Source of the DNA: Limonium bicolor
Lineage: Eukaryota > Streptophyta > Magnoliopsida > Caryophyllales > Plumbaginaceae
NCBI GenBank assembly: GCA_023374045.1
Contig: CM041776.1
Span: 138,015,296-138,079,295 of the forward strand
Direction: 5' to 3'
DNA: 64,000 nucleotides
Position numbers and translations under genes: made by a program. Below, one piece after another: positions 11,915 to 21,371 of the stretch. Under the pieces are notes generated by a model. It saw only the letters and a list, made by a program, of their open reading frames with translations. It was not told where the DNA came from and ran no database searches. Each line of letters opens with the position of its first letter. The stretch's first letter is position 1.

Positions 11915-12509
11915 GGATTTTTAAATTTTAAAAATTTTTTTTTTAATAATGTCCGGGCCCACGGACAGCCTGTCCGTGGCCCCGAACTTAAAATTTTCTG
12001 TTTTCTGTTTAATGCGACTTTTATCTTCATATAGGTTAACTAGGGTCCGTGGGTTTCGGACATTAGGTCCGTGCTACGGACGGAAACAAAATTTGACCTA
12101 ATTCTGCCTCCGAAACCCTAGTTTAGGTAATTTTAATTTTTTAATTTTCTGTCAAAAAATGTTAAAAAACACAAAAAAAACAGAAGCTCGCGCACTTAGG
12201 TTAAAACGACTCGTAATAAGCCGAAAAAAACTAAGTAGAGGAAAAACGACCTAGGAAGGGTAATGAAAGTAATTGAACCCTAATTAAGTCGAATATCAAG
12301 CCCCCGAACCCGAACTCTCCTTTCCTAATTTGATCAAGGTTAAAATTAGGTGGCGACTCATAATAGGTTCCAGTGAGCTAGCTTAGGTTTTAATAATTAT
12401 TGTTTATGACATAGTTATTAATCTTAGGTTATAAGTGGACCTAAAACCCGACTAGATCCCAATCAATTTAATCAACATAGGATAGGGTTTAAAATCGAGG
12501 CTCACAGAC

Positions 12510-12527
12510 TGGCGACTCTGCTGGGGA
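12510..12527 (+). promoter_or_regulatory. E2 primer binding site (probable tRNA-Arg)
   Basis: TGGCGACTCTGCTGGGGA begins three bases after the 5' LTR. It is complementary to a tRNA ending TCCCCAGCAGAGTCGCCA, which I recall as plant tRNA-Arg, the usual Ogre/Tat primer. Confidence 0.75.
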
Positions 12528-13738
12528 CAATCTTCTTAATTTTAACTTGTTTAATTTTAAGAAAGAGGGCTTAACTCGAAATTGTTTATTATGGCTTTAT
12601 TACTTTTTTGTTCTTTTGTGTGCACTTTAATTTTTTGCACCTTCGCATCATATGAGAGCAAGGGTCCACACAAACCAATTTCACCCCGGGACCCGTTTGA
12701 GGGTCCCCTGTCAGGGACTTACACCTTTTAGGTGATGTGAATAAGCGGGGGAAAAGAGGAGGATGTCGTCAAACCACATCCCCTTAATACCTGGGCCTTA
12801 GCCCCAAGCGTTTTCCTGGCAGTGCCCTTACCTAGCCCATTGTTTGGTCAGTCAAAGACCCGACCGTAGACGCACACCTTCAGGTGATGTGAAAAAAGTG
12901 GGGAAGCCCAAAGAGAATAGCGTGCAAGCCCTATTCCTTTGTGGCGACCTGGGCCTATGCCCCAAGCACCTCTCCAGATCGATCCATACCCGGTTTGATC
13001 TTAACGTCTGGTGAGGATGCGTTGAATTTGTGTGGGCCTTGTTTACCTGCATGATCAGCCCACTACCCAGCCTAGAAATTGATAGGAACTTTTCCTACAT
13101 CAACTCAGCCCAACCCGATATCGCGACTTTATTGCTTGCGGCCCAAAGGCCTTGCTTGATTTGAATGTGTGAGTTATTTGTTCGGGCTTCAGCCCAAAAG
13201 TTTAGATTTAGGTGATTTCTCTTCTGGCCCAATTTGAATTATCCAATTAGTTCTAGGCCCAAAAAAAAGAGAAATCCACCTGAACTTGAAACAACCCACA
13301 AGTTCTGAAAATAAAATCTTTTTCTGCTTAGCAACCATCTTCTCTGGCCCAAAGAAAGTTAGGCCCATTTGTGATTTAGGGACCATTCCAGCCCATGTGC
13401 TTTACTCCAGACCCAAACACATTCCGACCCAAGGGCTCATTCTAGACTAGGTAGACTTCTTATTCGGGCCTTAGCCCCGAACCCTAGATCTAGGTGTCAC
13501 CTCTCAGGCCCAATCAAAACCTTCTGTTTAGATTTCAGTCCAAGTTCCAGTTCATAGTTTGAAAGATACTCCAGCCCAAACACCTCATTATCTGGGTATC
13601 CTGGCCCACTTGCTTTCAACCTAAGTCTGTTTCGATCCATCTTGTGAAGCGTCATGCTTCAGCCCACTTCCTTTTGTTAGCTAATAATGGACACCTTGGA
13701 CACAGGTAGACTCAAGTTTTAAGTGTGGTCCAATCGAC
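12528..13738 (+). other. E2 untranslated leader
   Basis: No gene is seen. A module ACACCTT-AGGTGATGTGAA ... GGGCCT--GCCCCAAGC occurs twice (about 12720-12812 and 12876-12970), so part of the leader is duplicated. CAGCCCA-type segments recur from 13060 to 13670. Confidence 0.6.
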
Positions 13739-14386
13739 ATGGAAGCCCAGCTTGCAATTTTGGAGCAAAAGCACATGGCCACCATTGATGCCATGGAGCA
13801 AAGACATAGTGCTGCCATGGACACCGTGGAATCTAACTACGTCGCCGTTATCGAAGAGTTGAAAGCAAAGGCTCTTTCCCTCGAGTCCGAACGTCAAGCT
13901 CGGGATGAGTTAGTGGACAAGCTTCTCAACACCCTTTATGACTGCATTGAAGTTGGCTCCATTAGGGTCCGAGGATCAGAGGGGAAAGTCAAAGAAATTG
14001 CTACAGAACTCAGGAAAGTGATTAGACAACCGGGAGCAGCAACTTGCATCCAAAGCTGCACCCGTAAGAGAGCCAGGCAACATGAGGAAGACGGTGATCG
14101 ACAGTCAGGAGGACCTGGTTGGAGCGTTGGGACAGTAGAACCATCCAGACGGAATTCTCGACAAAGAAAGTTTACAGACATCGGCCGAACACCAAGACAA
14201 GCACTTGAAGAGCTTCGAAGAAGATATCCGATGCAGCCGCTCGCCGTGAGGCCAGGAACTACTCATTTGGGGAAAGATCTTAATCAATTTTGTCACTTCC
14301 ATCAGCTGCCTGGTCACGACACTGACCACTGCAGGGCCCTACAGCACAGAATCCAGGATCTGATTGACCAAGGGCTCCAATTCTAA
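13739..14386 (+). CDS. gag: Truncated Tat/Ogre-type gag protein, 215 residues
   Basis: Residues 1-75 are rich in E, A, Q, L and H and look like a coiled coil. Residues 100-160 are basic and low-complexity (KRARQHEED, SRRNSRQRK). Residues 182-212 carry C185-x2-H188-x4-H193-x4-C198 in the context FHQLPGHDTDHC, followed by ALQHRIQDLIDQG. This is the nucleic-acid-binding finger and helix typical of Tat/Ogre gag. The large capsid domain that should lie between coil and finger is absent, and a stop follows directly after the finger helix. The frame from ATG 13739 is open and plausible in codon use. It could still bind RNA, but I infer that it cannot build particles alone. Confidence 0.7.
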   Translation: MEAQLAILEQKHMATIDAMEQRHSAAMDTVESNYVAVIEELKAKALSLESERQARDELVDKLLNTLYDCIEVGSIRVRGSEGKVKEIATELRKVIRQPGAATCIQSCTRKRARQHEEDGDRQSGGPGWSVGTVEPSRRNSRQRKFTDIGRTPRQALEELRRRYPMQPLAVRPGTTHLGKDLNQFCHFHQLPGHDTDHCRALQHRIQDLIDQGLQF

Positions 14387-16576
14387 GAACGTGGTGGAGA
14401 GCGCAGAGCACGCGTGCCCAAGCATCATCAGAAATGTTGTTTTTCAGTGTTTTTCTCATTAAATGCATTTCTTTTCTTGATTAGTCGTCTTTCAACTTTT
14501 GTAGTAGTTAGTTTCCTTAATCATTTTCTATAGTTTTTCCCGAGTTTGTAATTTCCAATATTATTTTTCATAGTTCCATTTTCATAATTTTTGTACAAAG
14601 CATTATTCATTAATTCGAAAAAAAAGAGCACTCATGTCTTTCAAGGATCACGGAGTAATCATTTTCTGACTATGCAATGGAACGACTCGTCTCTTGTTTC
14701 TAAAAATTTGAACATGCCTAACCAAACACCACAACTCACCTCATAATATCCAAACACACAAAGAGGTTCAAGGTCGACATCTATCGAATTGTTGTCACAA
14801 ACCCCAAATCAATGCTGGGGGCAATCTGAGTTGAAGTTCGTCATCTTTCATCTTTCGTTTAAATGTGTGAACAAGTTTCGGAGTGAAAATCTCGTGAGAG
14901 TGTCTTGAGTGGTAAAACCATGAGTGAACGAGCGTGTCATTTTTACACGACTCCGGTGAGACCACATACAAAAGAAAAGGTAAATGGCATAACTCCGACC
15001 GAAGGAGATAATTTGTAAATTTACTCTTAGACCTGCGAAAAGTAACAAAGAGCGGATACACAACTATCAGGAATGACGAAGCACCTAGGTACAGCACCAC
15101 ATAGCCAAAAGCTTATGAACCCTGACATTAAACCCTAGGCACCCCCGCTGAGCCTTTCATATATCCCTTTTCGATATTATGAACTCCACAAAATAACCCA
15201 GCCAATGATGAATGTCCGACCCGGTGACCAAAGGAAGCAAGGAGTCTGACTCTCAGATAACACTCTCATCAGTCCAAAGAAGCAACGCCGCTGTCAGCAT
15301 GACAAAGTGATCCGCAAATGGTCCCAGAGTGACACAGGATCTAAAGAGCTCACATCAAAACAGCTCTCGAAGCCCAAAACCGGGAAACACAAGAAACCCA
15401 AAGGCAAAGTCAAGAAAGGATAAAGAAAAAAGGCAAACCCGAAGCGCCTCGAAGAAGTCCAAATGAAAAAAAAAGAGAAATGGTGTAAAGGACAACTCCA
15501 AAAGTCTAGGTCCAGAAGCTCGAAAACAACGTCAACATGAAGCAGCCAGACAACTTCAAGATAATGAAGATGAATCTGAGAGAAGACGCGAGTTGCAGCT
15601 TTGGTCACCCATTTAAGCTCCACATACCTCAAATATCCCTCAATGATCCCGTCGTCTTTCATCACACCCTATGGCCACGTTATAAGCTTTAAAGACTTCC
15701 GACTTGATAGTTGTGTGTCCAATCACGTGAAAGTAACAGATCGAATGCGTAAATTCATCAGATATCAAATTCAATGGTCTAGAAGTTATGACCGTGAATG
15801 AGAAACAAGTGTAGACACCAAACACGTCAAGTGTAGGTTAGAAAGCACTAAATCAGAACATAAGCCTTGACCCTGTGAGGACGAGACTCATTCGCACGTT
15901 TGATCAAAGAAAATACTGGGGGCAATCGATCGGAACGATCGTTGCCATGAACTCTAGCTCGGATTGTCCTAAGGAAAAATACTGGGGGCAATTGTTGGTT
16001 CCAACAATTGCCATGTCAACACCAATTGAAACCCAAAGCTTGAGCACCACCATCCCACCACAGACACACATAAGCCCTTACCACCACATACACACTCTCA
16101 AGCCCATCATTGGCCTTACCTCCACAAAAACATTAGGCCCATCCTAACCTTGACCACCATCATAAATCACAACCCAATCCCTGGTTTATCATAAATCTGG
16201 AACACCGGCAAAAGCCTTTAGCACCACAACAAACACCACACACTTCCACCAATGGCATGTTCATTTTTCAAGAAGCAAATTGCAGATTTGAAATTTTTAG
16301 TCAGGAAATGATCATTTCACTTTCCTTTTTCAGCAGGGTTTTTCTCAAGCATTTCCATGTTTGGCACATTTTTCAACAGTTCCTTGTTTTGGGCAAGCTT
16401 CCAACAAACACTTTAGTTGCATTTTACAACTTTTGGATAACACCTCAACATTGCCAAGTTCGGCACCTTTTCCAACAGTTTCCTGTTTTGAACGAGTATC
16501 TTTCATATATTTTGATTGCATACATCTTATCATCATTGCCATGTTCGGCACTCCAGTAATCAGTTTTCATCATTTG
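14387..16576 (+). other. E2 non-coding internal region with PPT-like G-runs
   Basis: No recognisable protease, reverse transcriptase or integrase remains. Three CTGGGGGCAAT blocks resembling the real 3' PPT occur at about 14814, 15917 and 15982. The last two continue into palindromes. The stretch 15294-15665 has an open minus-strand frame that looks like a chance frame. Confidence 0.55.
15921..16012 (+). repeat. Two PPT-like hairpins with different stems
   Basis: At 15921-15946 a GGCAATCGATCG arm faces ACGATCGTTGCC (one-base bulge). At 15987-16012 a GGCAATTGTTGG arm faces CCAACAATTGCC perfectly around TT. Both follow ACTGGG and a G-run. Confidence 0.8.
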
Positions 16577-16862
16577 CACGAGACCATTATCTTCCTAACT
16601 CATTTTTAGTTCGAGACCCGAAACAGTGCGAGGCCCTGCAGTTTCCTCATTCAGTACGAGACCTAACATCTTCCTTCAGTGCGAGACCCATCTTTTCCTT
16701 CAGTGCGAGACCCACCATCTTCATCAGTGCGAGACCCATCATTTTCTTTAGTGCGAGACCATGCATCTTCATCAGTGCGAGACCAAGCGTCATCATCCAG
16801 TTCGAGACCAGTACGAGACCTAGTATCATCTTCAGTGCGAGACAAGTACGAGACAGAGCGTG
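16577..16862 (+). repeat. GTGCGAGACC tandem array
   Basis: About 13 copies of a CAGTGCGAGACCC-core unit at 12-33 base spacing, with TTCATCATCTTC-like spacers. Open frames through it on both strands are products of the repeat. Confidence 0.85.
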
Positions 16863-16869
16863 ATCTAAG

Positions 16870-17420
16870 TTGGCGGGGCAGAGGCAATAAGTCCCCATCT
16901 TCATGTCAACTTCTTGGGAGAAACAACTAGTGGGCAGTGGCAATAAGTCCCCTTGGTAATCTAGAAGTTATCCCAGCACCTCAGCTGGTGGGCAGAGGCA
17001 ATAAGTCCCCATAGTATACCAGCAAGGAGCATTGGAACGGGTTTCGATCCCTAGAAGCATCCGGATATCATTTTCATATCATCCATATCATTTGCATCAT
17101 TTTCATCATCTACATTTGCATCACTTTCATTTGCATCATTTTCATCATATACATTTGCATCACTTTCATTTGCATCATTTTCATCATATACATTTGCATC
17201 ACTTTCATTTGCATCATCTTCATATCGTTCATCTGCATTATCCAGGTGCGTCACAAGACCTGGCGACAGAAACGTTGGCGAGGTGATGGCAATAAATCCT
17301 CCTGTGCGATGTCAACTTATTTTGGGATCAACGAATGGTGGGCGATGGCAATAAGTCCCCAGGGTTTTTACCAGGAGTTATCCCTGCACACCGACTTGGG
17401 GGGCGATGGCAATAAGTCCA
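16870..17420 (+). repeat. GGCAATAAGTCCCC dispersed array with embedded TCATTTGCATCA repeat
   Basis: GGGC-G-GGCAATAAGTCCCC occurs about six times (16883, 16937, 16998, 17287, 17347, 17408). Between the third and fourth, 17067-17235 is a TCATTTGCATCA simple repeat of about 42 bp higher-order period that reads as His-rich protein in one frame. Confidence 0.8.
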
Positions 17421-17507
17421 CATTGGGTCCAGCCAGGAGCATTAGCACGGGTTTCAGTCCCCAGAAGCATCCGAGCATCATCAGCATTCCTGCATCTACT
17501 TCATCTT

Positions 17508-17935
17508 TTAGGTTGTCAACGCCTTAGAATCGCTTGACATTTCTCAGGTAGTCAACGCCTTAGAATCGCTTGACATTATTCCATTTTCATCATTTCTCAG
17601 GTAGTCAACGCCTTAGAATCGCTTGACATTATTCCATTTTCATCATTTTCAGGTAGTCAACGCCTTAGAATCGCTTGACATTATTCTATTTTCATCATTT
17701 TCAGGTAGTCAACGCCTTAGAATAGCTTGGCATCATTGACATCATTTTTAGGTTGTCAACGCCTTAGAATCGCTTGACATTATCTCATTTCCACATTTTA
17801 GGTTGTCAACGCCTTAAAATCGCTTGACATTATCTCATTTCCACATTTTAGGTTGTCAACGCCTTAGAATTGCTTGACATTACTTCATTTTACTTCGTAG
17901 GTAGTCAGCGCCTTAGAATAGCTCGACACAATTTA
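17508..17935 (+). repeat. Tandem repeat AGGTAGTCAACGCCTTAGAA, nine units
   Basis: Nine units of about 36-55 bp share AGGT-GTCAACGCCTTAGAATCGCTTGACATT with T/C-rich spacers. GTCAACG and CGCTTGAC can pair imperfectly within each unit. The array stops about 110 bases before the PPT. Confidence 0.88.
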
Positions 17936-18036
17936 TCGGTTTTCGATAACATGCAGGGTCTTGGAAACATTTGAAATTTTGGGGTATCACTCAAGCATCA
18001 ACTAGCCTTCTCACTTTCATTACAAAGTCTAGTTGA

Positions 18037-18048
18037 CGGGGGGCAATC
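18037..18048 (+). promoter_or_regulatory. E2 polypurine tract
   Basis: ACGGGGGGCAATC lies directly before the TG of the 3' LTR and would prime plus-strand synthesis. Confidence 0.75.
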
Positions 18049-19837
18049 TGTTATACCCAAAATTTTGACCCCCCTGGTTAGGGTCTACGAGGTCCTGGTG
18101 TTGTGAGGGGCATTTTAATCAAGTAGTGAGGGATTCCGGCTCGAACGGCGCATCCCGTGGCATGAAGGGCAGCTTCGTCATTTTCAGGGGCGTTTTCGTA
18201 ATTTTTTAAGGCTCCTAGGACCTCCTATAAGCTTTCTCTCTCCTCCAAAGGATGCCCAAATCAGCTCGAAATGTTTTGATATTTTAACCCATGATAGAGG
18301 ATGACATTATAAGCATAATGGCGTTGGAATTTTGAGTTTTCGAGTTTCCAATAATTTTCTAGCAATTTCTGACTGAATCTGACGAGAATTCAATTTAAAA
18401 ATATTCCAACATTTAAAAAATCCGATTCCACTTCAGAAAATTCATAATTCCCGTCCTTGACACGTGGTTAAAATTTCACAACAAAATTCCTTTGGGAAGT
18501 CACTTAACTAAAATATCAAAAAATCTTACTTTTACTAGATTTTCTTTATCTTTAGGAAAGTCTATATAAGGGGATAGGTTTTTGGATAAAAGAAGAACCT
18601 CATATGCTAAAGAACCCTAGAGAAACAAAAGAGGCAGCCTCCTCTCTCTCTCTCACGTTTTCCAACACCCGACCACCCAAATCATACTGAAAATCCCCCG
18701 AAATCACCATATAAACACGTTTTCCAATTCCCAAAGTACCAATAATCATCAAAACCCCACAAAACACCACCAAAACGTGAAGAACAGCAAGAACAACCAA
18801 CCACCAGAAGCCCGGTTCGAAATCCTTTCGGGTCTGCCATCAACGAAGCGCTCGACGAATCCCGGTGTGAAGAAACGCTATGAATCCGAAGGTAAAACAG
18901 GTAGAAACTCCACTTCCATAATTCTCTACGGTATTATCTGTCTTGCCTCAAAATTTGGGCTCAAACTAACCCCTCTACGCTTCTGTATTGATGTTTGTTT
19001 AAGCTTCTGTCCAATAACTTGTTTACCAAGTTTCATGCTTAATTCGAATTCAAATTGAGAACTTTAAATCACTAACGTCTTGTATACCTTTCAGGCTACA
19101 CACCCATAAAATTTGAGCTAAAAAACCTTCGGGAACAGCCTCAACGCCGCCGTCCGAGGGCGGTCCGCACCCACGGACGTCATGTCCGGGGTCCCGGACT
19201 CCCTGTCCGTAAGCTCGGACACCCACGGACGGCGGCGGGATTTTTAAATTTTAAAAATTAGGTTTTTTTTTAATAATGTCCGGGCCCACGGACAGCCTGT
19301 CCGTGGCCCCGGACTTTACAATTTTCTGTTTTCTGTTTAATGCGACTTTTATCTTCATATAGGTTAACTGGGGTCCGTGGTTTTGGACATTAGGTCCGTG
19401 GCTGCGGACGGAAACAAAATTTGACCTAATTCTGCCTCCGAAACCCTAGTTTAGGTAATTTTAATTTCCACTTTAATTTTCTGTCAAAAATGTTAAAAAA
19501 CACAAAAAACAGAAGCTCGCGCACTTAGGTTAAAACGACTCGTAATAGACCGAAAATAAACTAAGTAGAGGAAAAACGACCTAGGAAGGGTAATGAAAGT
19601 AATTGAACCCTAATTAAGTCGAATATCAAGCCCCCGAACCCGAACTCTCCTTTCCTAATTTGATCAAGGTTAAAATTAGGTGGCGACTCATAATAGGTTC
19701 CAGTGAGCTAGCTTAGGTTTTAATAATTATTGTTTTATGACATAGTTATTAATGTTAGGTTATAAGTGGACCTAAAACCCGACTAGATCCCAATCAATTT
19801 AATCAACATAGGATAGGGTTTAAAATCGAGGCTCACA
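18049..19837 (+). repeat. 3' LTR of E2 (1789 bp)
   Basis: This repeats 10734-12506 with few substitutions and small indels, ends GGCTCACA, and is followed by the target duplication GTAGG. Confidence 0.95.
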
Positions 19838-19886
19838 GTAGGACGTTATAAACCAGTGGTTAAGTGATTGATTACGTGGGCGTAAT

Positions 19887-19906
19887 CCCTTTTAAGGGGG
19901 GTAGAG
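19887..19906 (+). promoter_or_regulatory. Internal PPT-like site of E1
   Basis: CCCTTTTAAGGGGGGTAGAG lies about 1.47 kb before the 3' LTR. The same site occurs in E3 (58204-58222) and, just after the pol stop, in C (43014-43034). Confidence 0.6.
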
Positions 19907-21352
19907 CGCGAAACCGTTTAGTGTGTTTTACCGTACAAGTGTACGTGAACAATGGTGTGCATAGCACAAATAATTCGTTTTGATGATTGGTGTATGTGTT
20001 ACATAAACATACACATTCATTCATGGTGTAATCGTGGTAATTGCGCACAGAAGATGCGAATACCATTGTGATAAGTGTGTTTATTGTGTTAACGGATGTA
20101 TGTGAAAGTATAAGTATAAGGGAGTAGAAAAAAACTCCCGGGGAATTAAAACCCCGACAGTATATGTTCAAATGATACAAATGTAATATTGTGTAATATA
20201 TTTTGATAAAAATATATAGATATGTGTATATATATAGTGTTGTGATTTATGAAGAGGTATGACACCGATATAGAACCTAGTAAGAATTAAAATTCCCTAG
20301 GTAACTCGGATTAAGTGAATTTGGGTGATGATTGATAGACGGAGTTCTATCCCTTGGAGATGTAATGATTATGACTAGATGGATTAAAAGATAGAAAATG
20401 GTATATGCTTGAATTAGTTGTTGTTTGAAATTGAAGTGGGAGGTGAAACTTGATTATCATGAGGTCAAGGGAAGCCGAACACAAATTGGGGTGGAAAGAT
20501 AGTTCAACACTGATGCCAATCACATCAGGGTTGGATGAATCTTGAAACTCCCTATAAGTGGTCACAAATAATCACATCAAGAATAAGATGCAGTTAACAA
20601 TAATTGAACTTGGAGTTGTATTGAGTTTTCAAAAGAGTTTTAAATTGGGTTTCAAATTTTCAATTGGTACTTTCAAGACTTCAATTAATATCTCTAAGAT
20701 TCTTAAGTGGTATTTTCAAAGGAAGGACTACTTTTACTCGACCTTGTAAAAAGGATCTTCAATTGGTATTTTCCAATAAAGGATTTCATTCTACTTAACC
20801 TCATATAGAGTATTTTCGTATTACTTGCTCACGAGCTGAGGACGTATGAGCCTTTGTCTTCGGACCGGTGACATGAGAAGTATATTTTAAAGATGTATGC
20901 AATTGTTTTGATCTCCCAAAAGAACGGGGACCAGAATGTCCATCGCGACCGGTTCTGCGGGATCACAGTGTATATGTACTCAACATGGGTCTCGAACCCA
21001 TGAAGAGATGGAAAAGGAATTTCTGGTTGATATACATGCTAAGACATGTTGTGTGGTATATGTAATAGATATTGTTTTGACCTTGAGTCCTAATATGTTG
21101 AGTTCTGAAAGTGTTATGTTACCCAGACCTAAGAGTCTAAGGGTTGTTATGTAGGAACAATGTTGTTAAGGTACCCGGACTATCAAGTCCGAGGTTACGA
21201 TGTAAGTATGTTATGTATGCATGGATGTGTTACCCGGGCCGTTAAGTCCAAGGTTGTGATGTAAAATATGTTTGTTATGGAAGTTTTATGTTGCAAGTAA
21301 TCCGCGTATTCTACCAATGATGTGTGGGAAGTGTGAACTTCGAGGACAAAGT

Positions 21353-21371
21353 TCTTTTAAGGGGGGTAGAT
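21353..21371 (+). promoter_or_regulatory. E1 3' polypurine tract
   Basis: CTTTTAAGGGGGGTAGAT abuts the 3' LTR start TGAAATACCCC. Confidence 0.85.

Larger units (their letters stand above)
10734..12506 (+). repeat. 5' LTR of E2 (1773 bp)
   Basis: TG...CA ends. It is nearly identical to the 3' LTR, with scattered indels. It holds a TATA box, a CT-rich leader and a strong GC dyad, and ends three bases before the primer site. Confidence 0.95.
10734..19837 (+). mobile_element. E2: Ogre/Tat-like non-autonomous LTR retrotransposon
   Basis: LTRs at 10734-12506 and 18049-19837 both start TGTTATACCCAAAATTT and end GGCTCACA. A 5 bp target duplication GTAGG lies at 10729-10733 and 19838-19842, so the insertion is complete. 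The primer site TGGCGACTCTGCTGGGGA matches, from memory, the 3' end of plant tRNA-Arg, as in Ogre/Tat elements. The internal region holds a gag remnant with the Tat-type C-HFH...GH-T--C finger, but no protease, reverse transcriptase or integrase. The rest is non-coding sequence with several tandem arrays. It must be moved by another element's enzymes. Confidence 0.9.
19843..21371 (+). other. E1 internal region, block 3, with two PPTs
   Basis: Colinear with E3 58157-59634. It begins near an internal PPT-like site and ends at the true PPT. Between them are conserved non-coding segments, including GCTCACGAGCTGAGGACG and repeated ACC-GGAC---AAGTCCGAGGTT hairpin units at about 21120-21260. No gene is supported. 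Confidence 0.75.

Noticed and set aside
15294..15665. 123-residue minus-strand frame in E2
   Set aside because: Hydrophobic F/L-rich translation of purine-rich plus-strand sequence; no start context or homologue recognised.
16516..16943. Overlapping open frames on both strands with SARP or RDPS repeats
   Set aside because: All arise from the GTGCGAGACC tandem array; open frames in several phases are expected from a short repeat.
17032..17286. His/Phe-rich open frame (HHFHHIHLHHFH pattern)
   Set aside because: It is the translation of the TCATTTGCATCA simple repeat inside E2; frames on the other strand are equally open, and no homologous protein is recognised.
17508..17935. Regular repeats with similar spacing, considered as a CRISPR array
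   Set aside because: Spacers are low-complexity and similar to each other, the units diverge, and the context is a plant retrotransposon.
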